From the NCBI GenBank assembly GCA_964352385.1, contig CAYGRU010000011.1, positions 18,187-82,186 on the forward strand: a stretch of DNA of 64,000 bases. The letters run 5' to 3'. Below are positions 1-8,178 of this stretch, in pieces. Under the pieces are notes generated by a model. That model saw only the letters and a list, made by a program, of their open reading frames with translations, did not search any database and had not been told where the DNA came from. Each line of letters begins with the position of its first letter. The first letter of the stretch is position 1. A program made the translations under genes and the position numbers. The stretch comes from Pikeienuella sp964352385 (GTDB taxonomy: Bacteria > Pseudomonadota > Alphaproteobacteria > Rhodobacterales > Rhodobacteraceae).

Positions 1-31
1 CCCCGCACCCTTACTGCATCAGGACCGATCA

Positions 32-1390
32 ATGCCGATCCAGACCAGCCATCCAGACCTGTCCGAGGCGAACCGGGTCGATCAGGCATTCCGCCGCGAA
101 AACCGCAATCGCCTGAAATCAATCACGATTTCACGCACCATCGCGATGCTGGTGGTCGCGGTGGTGGTGGCGATCGTCGCGCCGTGGCCAAGTTTTCTGT
201 ATTACCATTTCCTGATCCTGCTGTTCGGATTGTCGGGATTGATCCAGTTCATCGTCGGTCGGTCCCGATGGACAAGGGACTGGTTCGTTTACGCCTTCAT
301 CACGCTGGACATGGCGCTTCTGGTCTTCACGCTGATCTATCCAAACCCGTTTGAGCAGGCCAATTTCCCCCCACAGTTCAGCCTGAGGTTCGGAAATTTC
401 CTCTATCTCTTCATCGTGCTGGGCGCGCTCGCCATCACGTTGCGGCCCTTGCTTCCGCTCTGGGGCGGGTTCACTGGCGCATTGTTCTGGGGGATCGGGA
501 TCTATTGGCTCACCTCCCTGCCCGGCACGATGACGGAGCCGGGGGATATGCTCGTGCGTGGCGACAGCGCTGCGGGGGCGGGGGCGGCGACCACGCTCCC
601 CCTCAACCCCTATTTCATCGACCTCGGTGTGCAGTTCCAGAATATCGTGATCTTTCTGGTGGTTGCGGCGATGCTGTCGGTCGCGACCGAGGCCGCGCGG
701 CGGCTGCTGATCCGCGAAACGGGTCAGGCGCGGCGGGTTGCCAACCTGTCGCGATACCTTCCCGCCGAGGCTATCGCGGTGCTCGAAGCACGCGACGACC
801 CTTTCGCGCAGGAACGGGAGGCGGAGGTCGCGGTGCTGTTCACCGATGTCGTGGGCTTTTCCGCGATGGCGGAAACCCAAAGCCCGCAACAGGTCATCGC
901 CCTGCTGCGCGAGGTTCACCAACTGGTGGAGCGGGAGGTGTTCGAACATGGCGGGATTCTGGACAAGTTCATCGGCGACGGCGCGATGGCGACCTTCGGT
1001 GTCGCCACGACACGCGTTGCCGCCAACGGGCACCAGAACAATGCACGGAACGGCATCGCCTGCCTGCACGCGATCATCACAGCCGCCAGAACATGGAATG
1101 AAAGCCGCGCCGCGAAGAGCCTGCCACCCGTCCGCCTGTCAGTCGGCCTGCATCATGGCCCCGTCATCGTCGGCGATGTCGGCAGCGCGCGGCGCACCGA
1201 ACTGGCGGTGATCGGCGATACCGTCAACGTCGCCGCGCGGTTGGAGGCGCTGACGCGGGAATTGGGCGTTGCCGCAATCGTCAGCGACGAGACGGTTACC
1301 GCCGCAGGCGACAGCGCAGGCCTGAAAAAGATCGGCCCGCACCCGGTGAAGGGGCGGGCCGAGCCGGTCACGATCTGGGCAGCGGGTTAA
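32..1390 (+). CDS. Membrane-anchored class III adenylate/guanylate cyclase
   Basis: A 452-residue protein predicted to make cAMP or cGMP from the nucleoside triphosphate at the inner membrane. Residues about 35-225 contain roughly six hydrophobic segments (for example 36-50, 57-75, 86-103, 122-140, 145-161, 203-217); the catalytic domain covers about 262-450. The two metal-binding aspartates of the family are visible in FTDVVGFS (D272) and FIGDGAMATFG (D316), and the later GDTVNVAARLE motif is intact, so it should be active. The start follows a GGA at a suitable distance. It is convergent with the CoA ligase gene next door, with only 4 bp between stops. Substrate preference (ATP or GTP) cannot be told by eye. 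An integral membrane sensor domain is inferred, with no known ligand. Confidence 0.9.
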   Translation: MPIQTSHPDLSEANRVDQAFRRENRNRLKSITISRTIAMLVVAVVVAIVAPWPSFLYYHFLILLFGLSGLIQFIVGRSRWTRDWFVYAFITLDMALLVFTLIYPNPFEQANFPPQFSLRFGNFLYLFIVLGALAITLRPLLPLWGGFTGALFWGIGIYWLTSLPGTMTEPGDMLVRGDSAAGAGAATTLPLNPYFIDLGVQFQNIVIFLVVAAMLSVATEAARRLLIRETGQARRVANLSRYLPAEAIAVLEARDDPFAQEREAEVAVLFTDVVGFSAMAETQSPQQVIALLREVHQLVEREVFEHGGILDKFIGDGAMATFGVATTRVAANGHQNNARNGIACLHAIITAARTWNESRAAKSLPPVRLSVGLHHGPVIVGDVGSARRTELAVIGDTVNVAARLEALTRELGVAAIVSDETVTAAGDSAGLKKIGPHPVKGRAEPVTIWAAG

Positions 1391-1394
1391 TCGC

Positions 1395-3023
1395 TCAGCG
1401 AAATTCCGGCAGTTTGTAATTCATGTCGGCCAGCCGCTGCCGCAGGTGCAGTTTCGATATCTTGCCGGTCGCGGTGTGCGGCAGTTCCTCGACGAACACC
1501 ACGTCATCCGGGCGCTGCCATTTGGCGAGGCCCTTGGATGCCAGTTCGATGATTTCTTCCGCCTTCGGGTCCTCGCCCGGTGCCTTCACCACCACGAGGA
1601 TCGGGCGTTCATCCCATTTCGGATGCACGATGCCGATGGCCGCCGCCTCCGCCACACCCGGATGCGCCACGGCGGCGTTTTCCATGTCGATGGATGAAAT
1701 CCATTCACCGCCCGACTTGATGACATCTTTCGACCGGTCTGTGATCCGCACATAGGCGTTTTCGTCGATGGTCGCGACATCGCCGGTATCGAACCAGTTG
1801 TCGTTGCCCGCCGCGTCTTTCTCGCCTTTCAGATATCGCTTCACGACGCCGGGGCCGCGCACCCAGAGCTTGCCCTGCGTCTTGCCATCCCAGTCCAGTT
1901 CGCTCCCCTCGTCATCGGTGATCCGCAGATCGACGGTGAAGGGCGGATGGCCGACCATGCACTGCACGTCCATCTTCTCCTCCACGGACAGGTCCGCGAC
2001 CTCCGGCTTGAAGGACGATGTGGTGCCGAGCGGCGAGGTTTCCGTCATCCCCCAGGCATGGAACACGCGCACGCCATAGACGTTCTGGAACGCCTCGATC
2101 ACCGCGCGCGGGCAGGACGATCCGCCGATCACGACTTTCTTCAGCGTCGAGAAAACCTTGTTCTCCCGCTTCAGGTATTGCAGCAGGCCCAGCCAGATCG
2201 TCGGCACGGCGGCGGTCATCGTCACGCCATGCTCCAGCATCTCGTAAATGCCCGCCGGGGTCATGTCGCGACCCGGCATCACCATCGCGCCGCCATTCAG
2301 CGGCACGGAATAGGCCAGCGACCAGCCATTGGCATGGAACAGCGGCACGACCGGCATCAGCACGTCGGATGACGACATGTTCAGGCAATCAGGCACCGAC
2401 GCCGCCAGTGCATGCAGCATGTTGGACCGGTGGGTATAGACCACGCCCTTCGGGTTGCCGGTGGTGCCGGAGGTATAGCAGATGCCGCAGGCGTCCCGCT
2501 CCGACCCCTGCACCCATTCGAAATCGCCGTCCTGTTCGCCGATCCAGTCTTCATAGCAGATCTCGTTCGGCAGAACGCCCGGCATGTGATCCCGGTCGGT
2601 CATGATGACATATTGTTCCACCATCGGCAGCTTGTCCGCGATGGCGGCGATCACCGGCGCGAGGTCGTAGTCGAGCATCAGCATCCGGTCTTCGGCATGG
2701 TTGATGATATAGATCAACTGTTCGCCCGACAGACGCGGGTTGAGCGTGTGCAGAACGCAGCCCGCACCCGAAACGCCATACCAGACCTGAAGATGGCGCG
2801 CGGTGTTCCAGGCCATCACGCCGATGGCCTCGCCCGGCTTGCGGCCGCTGGCGATGATCGCCTGCGCGGTCTTTTTCGCACCCTTATGCACCTCTGCCCA
2901 ATTGGAGGTGACGATTGGCCCTTCGGTGGTGCGTGTGACGATGGTCCGCTTCGGGTGGTATTTCGCGGCATGGTCGATGATGTGAGAGACGCGCATCTCC
3001 CAGTCTTGCATCAGATTGTGCAT
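1395..3023 (-). CDS. Acyl-CoA synthetase, DmdB/medium-long-chain FadD-like
   Basis: A 542-residue ANL-superfamily ligase that activates a carboxylic acid to its CoA thioester through an acyl-adenylate. The AMP-binding P-loop YTSGTTGNPKGV lies at about 183-194, the WFDTGD and DRSKD hinge motifs follow, and the C-terminal catalytic lysine sits in TATGK. Length and overall sequence style fit 3-methylmercaptopropionyl-CoA ligase (DmdB) of roseobacters, a family that also includes general medium-chain fatty acyl-CoA ligases; eye inspection cannot separate these. A GGGAG Shine-Dalgarno lies 8 nt upstream of the start. Transcribed away from the EamA gene at 3138. A DmdC-like dehydrogenase lies at 15996-17786, which makes a DMSP-demethylation role possible but not shown. 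Confidence 0.88.
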   Translation of the reverse strand: MHNLMQDWEMRVSHIIDHAAKYHPKRTIVTRTTEGPIVTSNWAEVHKGAKKTAQAIIASGRKPGEAIGVMAWNTARHLQVWYGVSGAGCVLHTLNPRLSGEQLIYIINHAEDRMLMLDYDLAPVIAAIADKLPMVEQYVIMTDRDHMPGVLPNEICYEDWIGEQDGDFEWVQGSERDACGICYTSGTTGNPKGVVYTHRSNMLHALAASVPDCLNMSSSDVLMPVVPLFHANGWSLAYSVPLNGGAMVMPGRDMTPAGIYEMLEHGVTMTAAVPTIWLGLLQYLKRENKVFSTLKKVVIGGSSCPRAVIEAFQNVYGVRVFHAWGMTETSPLGTTSSFKPEVADLSVEEKMDVQCMVGHPPFTVDLRITDDEGSELDWDGKTQGKLWVRGPGVVKRYLKGEKDAAGNDNWFDTGDVATIDENAYVRITDRSKDVIKSGGEWISSIDMENAAVAHPGVAEAAAIGIVHPKWDERPILVVVKAPGEDPKAEEIIELASKGLAKWQRPDDVVFVEELPHTATGKISKLHLRQRLADMNYKLPEFR

Positions 3024-3137
3024 TGTATTCGCTCCCTGCTTGTTCTTGTTGGTGGGACATTAGCATCGAAAATTCGGATGCAAAGGGGGCGCTTTGGGAT
3101 AAGAGCGTCTGACGCGGGGTCAATTGGGCTGAACACA

Positions 3138-4064
3138 ATGCAAACCACCGTCGCGACTGCCGAAAAACCGCTCTACGGTGCCACGATGATCATCGGCGGC
3201 ATGGTGCTGATCGGGGTGATCGACAACTTTGTGCGCCTGATGGCGGAGCATATCGGGCTGTGGCAATTCCATTCGATCCGCTCCGCGATGGCGATCCCGC
3301 TGATCCTGCTGATCTGCCTGATGTTCAACCGGCGCTATCGCCCGACGCGGTGGCGCGGGCCGCTGATCCGCACGGCGCTGATCGTGGTGTCGATGCTGCT
3401 GTATTTCGCGTCCCTGCCGATGGCCCCGATCGCGCAGGTGGGCGCGGGGCTGTTCACCTCGCCGATCTGGGTGCTGGTATTCTCCGCCCTGTTCCTCGGC
3501 ACCCGTGTGGGCCCGCGCCGGATTCTGGCCGTCGCGGTCGGGTTTGGCGGGGCGATGCTGATCCTGCGGCCCTGGGATTCGGCCTTCACGATCTGGTCGG
3601 TGATCCCGGTTGTCGCGGGAATGCTCTACGCGCTCGGCATGATGATCACCCGCCGGATGTGCGCGGATGAGCCGCCGCTGGCGATCAACCTGATGTTCTT
3701 TTCCGGCCTTGGGCTGGCGGGGCTGATCGGCCTTGTCGTCTTGTCGATCTTCCCGGCACCCGAACTGGCGGCGGAGGCACCGTTCTTCTTCACCGGCTGG
3801 GTCTGGCCGTTCGACAGCGTGGCGTGGACCGTGGTCATCGTTCAGGCGGTCGGGTCCGTCGTCGCCGTCCTGATGCTGACCATCGGATATCAGAGCGCGG
3901 AGACATCGTTCATGACGCTGTTCGAATACACGTTCCTGATCTCGGCCAGCATCACCGGGTTCTATGTCTGGGGCGAACAGCTCGACGCGCTGTCCTTCGC
4001 GGGCATGGCGATGATCGTCGCTGCGGGGGCGTTCATCGCACTGCGGGCAGCGCCGTCATCGTGA
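3138..4064 (+). CDS. EamA/DMT-family transporter
   Basis: A 308-residue polytopic membrane protein of the drug/metabolite transporter superfamily. About ten hydrophobic segments arranged as two EamA repeats are visible, beginning with MIIGGMVLIGVIDNFVRLMAE. The open frame extends much further upstream, but that extension is antisense to the CoA ligase and has a charged, non-membrane composition, so the ATG at 3138 immediately ahead of the first hydrophobic segment was chosen. No good Shine-Dalgarno precedes it. Substrate unknown; relatives export amino acids, drugs or metabolites. Followed on the same strand by a second EamA gene after 92 bp, possibly cotranscribed. Confidence 0.85.
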   Translation: MQTTVATAEKPLYGATMIIGGMVLIGVIDNFVRLMAEHIGLWQFHSIRSAMAIPLILLICLMFNRRYRPTRWRGPLIRTALIVVSMLLYFASLPMAPIAQVGAGLFTSPIWVLVFSALFLGTRVGPRRILAVAVGFGGAMLILRPWDSAFTIWSVIPVVAGMLYALGMMITRRMCADEPPLAINLMFFSGLGLAGLIGLVVLSIFPAPELAAEAPFFFTGWVWPFDSVAWTVVIVQAVGSVVAVLMLTIGYQSAETSFMTLFEYTFLISASITGFYVWGEQLDALSFAGMAMIVAAGAFIALRAAPSS

Positions 4065-4156
4065 AGCCCGAAACGGGTGCAACAGGTCGCAAACGGTCGG
4101 CAGACCGGACCCTTCGCCTGCTAAGGGCGATATGAAGAACCGCGCAGGGTCACGTC

Positions 4157-5074
4157 ATGTCGAGCATCGCCTACACCGCCAGTCCCGAGAACAGCCATCA
4201 GCGCGCGCTGGTCTTTGTGCTTGCGGCGGGTATCCTCTGGTCCACGGTCGGCCTTGGCATCCGCCTGATCGAGGACGCCGGTGTCTGGCAGATCCTGCTG
4301 TATCGCTCTGTCGCGCTCAGCCTGTTCCTTTATGCCGTCATCCGCATCCGCAGCGGCGAAAGCCCGCTGCGGCAGGCGTTCCGATCCGGCATGCCGGGCA
4401 TCATCGCGGGGCTGGCTCTGGTCGCGGCCTATTCGGGCGCGATCTATTCGATCCAGGTGATCCCAGTTGCGAATGCGCTTTTGCTCTTTGCAACCGCGCC
4501 CTTCCTCACGGCACTTCTCGGCTGGTTCATCCTCGGTGAACGCGTCCGGCCCGCTACGTGGATCGCCATATTCGTCGCCGTCGGCGGCGTTGCCGTCATG
4601 GTGTCCGAACAAACCTCGGGCGGCGCGCTGGATGGCACGCTGGCGGCGCTTGGTTCAGCCTTGGGGTTCTCGGTGTTTACCGTGGCGCTCCGCTGGGGGA
4701 AATCGGGCGAGATGCTGCCGGCCGTTTTCCTGTCCGGTGTGTTCGCCATCGTCATTACATCCGCGATCTGCCTGTTCATGGGCCTGTCCTTCGTGCTCTC
4801 TCCGCTCGACGGCGGAATCGCACTGGGCATGGGGGTCTTTCAGGTCGGCGCGGGGCTTGTCCTCTATACACTGGGGTCGCGCACGCTTCCGGCTGCGGAA
4901 CTGACATTGCTGTCCCTTGCCGAAGTGCTGCTCGGCCCGTTCTGGGTCTGGCTCTTTCTTGGCGAGAATGCCTCGCACAGCACATTGATCGGCGGCGCGC
5001 TGCTTCTGGCGGCCATCGCGGGCAATGCGCTGTCCGGCGCGCGGCGCAAACCGCTGCCGGTCAGCAGAGCGTGA
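4157..5074 (+). CDS. EamA/DMT-family transporter
   Basis: A 305-residue inner-membrane protein with about ten transmembrane segments and two EamA-like halves; the second half carries the typical ELTLLSLAEVLLGPFWVWL stretch. It belongs to the same superfamily as the preceding gene but the two are not close copies, so they are probably paralogues with different substrates rather than a recent duplication. An AGGG lies 7 nt before the ATG. The gene is convergent with the FKBP gene (stop codons 24 bp apart). The transported compound cannot be inferred. Confidence 0.85.
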   Translation: MSSIAYTASPENSHQRALVFVLAAGILWSTVGLGIRLIEDAGVWQILLYRSVALSLFLYAVIRIRSGESPLRQAFRSGMPGIIAGLALVAAYSGAIYSIQVIPVANALLLFATAPFLTALLGWFILGERVRPATWIAIFVAVGGVAVMVSEQTSGGALDGTLAALGSALGFSVFTVALRWGKSGEMLPAVFLSGVFAIVITSAICLFMGLSFVLSPLDGGIALGMGVFQVGAGLVLYTLGSRTLPAAELTLLSLAEVLLGPFWVWLFLGENASHSTLIGGALLLAAIAGNALSGARRKPLPVSRA

Positions 5075-5098
5075 GGGATCATTGCGGCGCAGGCTGAC

Positions 5099-5527
5099 TC
5101 AGCCGATCCCCACCAGTTCGATGTCGAAGATCAGGTCCTTGCCCGCCAGCGGGTGATTGGCATCCAGCGTCACGCTGTCCGCCGTCAGTTCCGCCACCTT
5201 TACATGCATCACGCGGCCTTGCTGGTTCTGCACCTGAAGCACGGCCCCGACGCTCAGGTCGATATCGGCGGGAATGTCGGTGCGGGCAACGGCCTGCATC
5301 GCCTGCGGGTCCGGCTCGCCATAGGCTTCGGCCGCGGGCACGTGGACCTGCTTCTTGTCACCGACATTCATCCCCGGAATCGCCTTGTCGAGCCCCGGCA
5401 CGATCTGGCCGGAGCCGACGACGAATTCCAGCGGATCGCGCCCGGCAGAGCTGTCGAAGGTTTCACCATCGGCAAAAGTGCCGGTGTAATGGACGCGGAC
5501 GGTATCGCCCGATTTCACTTCGGTCAT
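5099..5527 (-). CDS. FKBP-type peptidyl-prolyl cis-trans isomerase, SlyD-like
   Basis: A 142-residue cytoplasmic prolyl isomerase. The FKBP half-domain VRVHYTGTFADGETFDSS at the N terminus, the VVGSGQIVPGLDKAI flap and the GDKKQVHVPAAEAYGE stretch that begins the IF (insert-in-flap) chaperone domain are all clear, and the C-terminal strand FDIELVGIG closes the FKBP fold. Unlike E. coli SlyD it lacks a His/Cys-rich metal-binding tail, as is usual for the shorter family members. No signal peptide. A GGAAAG precedes the ATG by 7 nt. Likely a folding helper; it has no evident functional link to its neighbours. Confidence 0.93.
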   Translation of the reverse strand: MTEVKSGDTVRVHYTGTFADGETFDSSAGRDPLEFVVGSGQIVPGLDKAIPGMNVGDKKQVHVPAAEAYGEPDPQAMQAVARTDIPADIDLSVGAVLQVQNQQGRVMHVKVAELTADSVTLDANHPLAGKDLIFDIELVGIG

Positions 5528-5634
5528 GACATGTCTTTCCGAATGGGGGGTGAGTTTATGAGGCTGCGCCCTGCGCAGGTGCTCTTTGACGGAGATATAG
5601 TGTCAGGCTGGGCGGCTGATGTAAACCAGCGGCC

Positions 5635-6963
5635 TCAGATACGGCTTTTCGACAACAATCGCGCGACCAGCGCCGCGCGGATGGTCATCTGCACCACGCG
5701 GTGCCCGATCAGCGCGATGCCCATGCCGACAAGGCCGTAATCCTGAATGAACCATGCGGTCAGGCCCGCGAACACGAACAGCGCCAGAAGATCACCATAA
5801 AGCGTCCGCCCGGCCTGCCCGAGCGACAGAAGCGTCGGCTCCAGCGTGAAGCCCCAGACGAGGATCGCTGACGAGATGCCCGCGAGGATCAGGATGTCAT
5901 AGGCGGCGCCAGCCTCCGGCCCGAACAACAGCGTCAGGAGCAGTTCGCCGCCGACGATCAGAACACCGACCACAACGACCATGATCGCCCCGCTGTAGAT
6001 CATCGCGCGCTTGACCAGACGCCGCATCGCGCGGCGGTCGTTCTTCGCCTCCAGCAATGCGATTTCGGGAAAGAACAGCGGGCCGAGCATGTCGCCGGGG
6101 CGCACCATCGCCTCGGTGATCTGCCGGACGATGTGGAACAGCCCGGCCTCGAGCGGGCCGAGCACGGCCCCGACGATGAGCGTCGCGGCATAGAACACCA
6201 CCTTGTCGAGCGTCGATATGAAATTGGTCGCAACGATGAACCGCCAGAACCCGCTGAACCCCTCTGCCCCTTCGCGCAGGGCGGCGGCCATTCGGGGCAG
6301 GGCGGCATTGCGCGCCGCGACGATCCAGGCGGCGATATAGATGACGACACCGCCCGCCACCGCCGAAATCGTCCAGACCAGCGCCAGTTCGAACACGCCG
6401 CCACCCCAATACCAGATCGCCAGAACGCCGATCATCCTGACCGTCGCGTTGGTCGCGTGCTGCGCCGCGATCAGCGGCACCCGGTCATAAAGGCGCAGGA
6501 TGCCGGTCGGGGTCATGTGGGTGAAGAATGCGACCATGATGCAGAACCACGGCGCATAGCGGATCATGTCCTCAGTCCAGCCCAGCGCCTCACCGAAAAC
6601 CCGCGCGCCCATCACCGCAAGGGTCAGTGACAGGATCACCGCACAGATATCGACCCAAAGGGTCAGCCCGGTCAGCCGCCGCAGATCCGGCATCGCCGCG
6701 CTTTCCTTCAGCGGTGTGCCGAAGGTCAGCAGCGCCTGCCATGAATTGAACTTCACCACATCCGCGATCAGCCTCGCATAGGCAAGCAACAGCCCGATCG
6801 CGCCGATCGCCTCCAGCCCCGCAACACGCGTTGCGAGGCCCGCCGACAACAGGTTCACGACAGCAAAGATTGCACGCTCACCCAGAAGGATGCCGAGATT
6901 GCGCTTGATCCGCGCCCAGGCGGTCTTGGCATTGTCTTTCGATGAAGGAGGCGGCGTTATCAT
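5635..6963 (-). CDS. Polysaccharide/lipopolysaccharide flippase (MOP superfamily)
   Basis: A 442-residue polytopic inner-membrane protein with about 12 hydrophobic segments, resembling Wzx/O-antigen flippase or polysaccharide-export (MVF/PST) members of the MOP superfamily. The N terminus is cytoplasmic and charged (KTAWARIKRNLG) and the second half carries the typical GPLEAGLFHIVRQITEAMVRPGDML stretch at the start of a transmembrane bundle. Likely moves an undecaprenyl-linked glycan to the periplasm. GGGAG lies 8 nt upstream of the ATG. The nearby glycosyltransferase/sulfotransferase fusion (8179-10398) on the same strand suggests a common role in a sulfated surface glycan, although no polymerase or other wzx/wzy partners are present. 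Confidence 0.82.
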   Translation of the reverse strand: MITPPPSSKDNAKTAWARIKRNLGILLGERAIFAVVNLLSAGLATRVAGLEAIGAIGLLLAYARLIADVVKFNSWQALLTFGTPLKESAAMPDLRRLTGLTLWVDICAVILSLTLAVMGARVFGEALGWTEDMIRYAPWFCIMVAFFTHMTPTGILRLYDRVPLIAAQHATNATVRMIGVLAIWYWGGGVFELALVWTISAVAGGVVIYIAAWIVAARNAALPRMAAALREGAEGFSGFWRFIVATNFISTLDKVVFYAATLIVGAVLGPLEAGLFHIVRQITEAMVRPGDMLGPLFFPEIALLEAKNDRRAMRRLVKRAMIYSGAIMVVVVGVLIVGGELLLTLLFGPEAGAAYDILILAGISSAILVWGFTLEPTLLSLGQAGRTLYGDLLALFVFAGLTAWFIQDYGLVGMGIALIGHRVVQMTIRAALVARLLSKSRI

Positions 6964-7017
6964 GACCCGCGCTCCCTATGCCGATTCAGGCCGGATGCCA
7001 AGACGCGCAGCGTTGGG

Positions 7018-8124
7018 TCAGAGGCTCCATCCGGCGGCAATATCGTCGATCATGCTGCGATGAAAGGCCGTTGCGCGTTCGCGCGGCTGGTGCGACCGGA
7101 TGCGGGCGGCGAGCGGATCGGGCGCTGTCGCGGTGCTGCCCGACATCACCTCCAGCACCGCATGACCGCAGAACGGGACATGCACCTCGGAATAGCCGCC
7201 CTCATGCACCATGACCAGCTTGCCGCCGCACAGTGCCGCCGCATCATCCATGACAAGCCGCGTCAGCGCCGCAAAGGTGAAAGACCCCGCCAATGTGCGG
7301 CTGAGCGGGTCGATGCCAGAGGCATCGAAACCGCATGCAACAACGATCAGATCAGGGCGGAATTCGCGCAGCTTCGGCCCGATGATCCGCTCATAGGCAT
7401 AGATGAACGCATCATCCCCGGCACCGGGTGCCAGTGGAATGTTGATGTTGAACCCTTCACCCGCGCCGGTGCCGCGTTCCGCCACCGTTCCCTTGTCGAT
7501 GGGAAAGTTGAATTCCTGATGCATCGAAATGGTCAGGGTGTTCGGATCATCGTAATAGATCGCCTGCGTCCCGTTGCCGTGATGCACATCCCAATCGACC
7601 ACCGCGACGCGCAAGTCAGGCGCAGCGACGCGTGCCGCCTGAAGCGCGATGGCGATATTGGCCAGGAGGCAGAACCCCATCGGGCTTTCCGGCTCGCAAT
7701 GATGCCCCGGCGGGCGTGACAGGGCATAGGCATTGGCATGTTCACCCGCCAGCACCGAGGCGACGGCAGCCTTGGCCAGACCCGCCGAAAGGGCACAGAT
7801 TTCATAGGCACCGGGGCCGAACGGCGTGCGCAGGCCCAACTCGCCCCCCTCCGCATCCGACATCGCCTTGAAACTGTCGAGATAGGTTTCCGGGTGAATG
7901 CGCAGCAAATCCTCACGCGTGGCAACCGGAGCGGAGCGGCAGTCAAGCTCCGCGCTGAGGCCAGTGACATCCATCAGGTTCTTCAGCCGCCGCTTGGTTT
8001 CGGGGTTCTCCGGCAGACCGCCGCCCACCAGCGGCTGCACCAGCCCACCGACCCGAACGACCGACGCGTAGTTGCCGCCGAAATGCCAGAAGCATTTCTC
8101 GTCGAAATAGAAAGCTGTCGTCAT
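7018..8124 (-). CDS. Histone deacetylase-like amidohydrolase / acetylpolyamine amidohydrolase (class II type)
   Basis: A 368-residue zinc hydrolase predicted to deacetylate small acetylated amines or lysine side chains in the cytoplasm. The family signature is complete: SRPPGHHCEPESPMGFCLL with the catalytic His pair, VVDWDVHHGNGTQ with zinc-binding Asp and His, the second zinc Asp in CGFDASGIDPL, and HEGGYSE near the C terminus. The ATG at 8124 was chosen because AGGGG lies 9 nt upstream; an 11-codon upstream extension has no Shine-Dalgarno. Family members act on acetylpolyamines or unknown substrates in bacteria; agmatinase and PuuA-like genes 50 kb away show that the strain uses polyamines, but a link is speculation. 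Confidence 0.9.
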   Translation of the reverse strand: MTTAFYFDEKCFWHFGGNYASVVRVGGLVQPLVGGGLPENPETKRRLKNLMDVTGLSAELDCRSAPVATREDLLRIHPETYLDSFKAMSDAEGGELGLRTPFGPGAYEICALSAGLAKAAVASVLAGEHANAYALSRPPGHHCEPESPMGFCLLANIAIALQAARVAAPDLRVAVVDWDVHHGNGTQAIYYDDPNTLTISMHQEFNFPIDKGTVAERGTGAGEGFNINIPLAPGAGDDAFIYAYERIIGPKLREFRPDLIVVACGFDASGIDPLSRTLAGSFTFAALTRLVMDDAAALCGGKLVMVHEGGYSEVHVPFCGHAVLEVMSGSTATAPDPLAARIRSHQPRERATAFHRSMIDDIAAGWSL

Positions 8125-8178
8125 GGTCGATACCCCTGCTGATTCACCTGCCCCCATATGAGGGCAGGTTGCAGGAAA

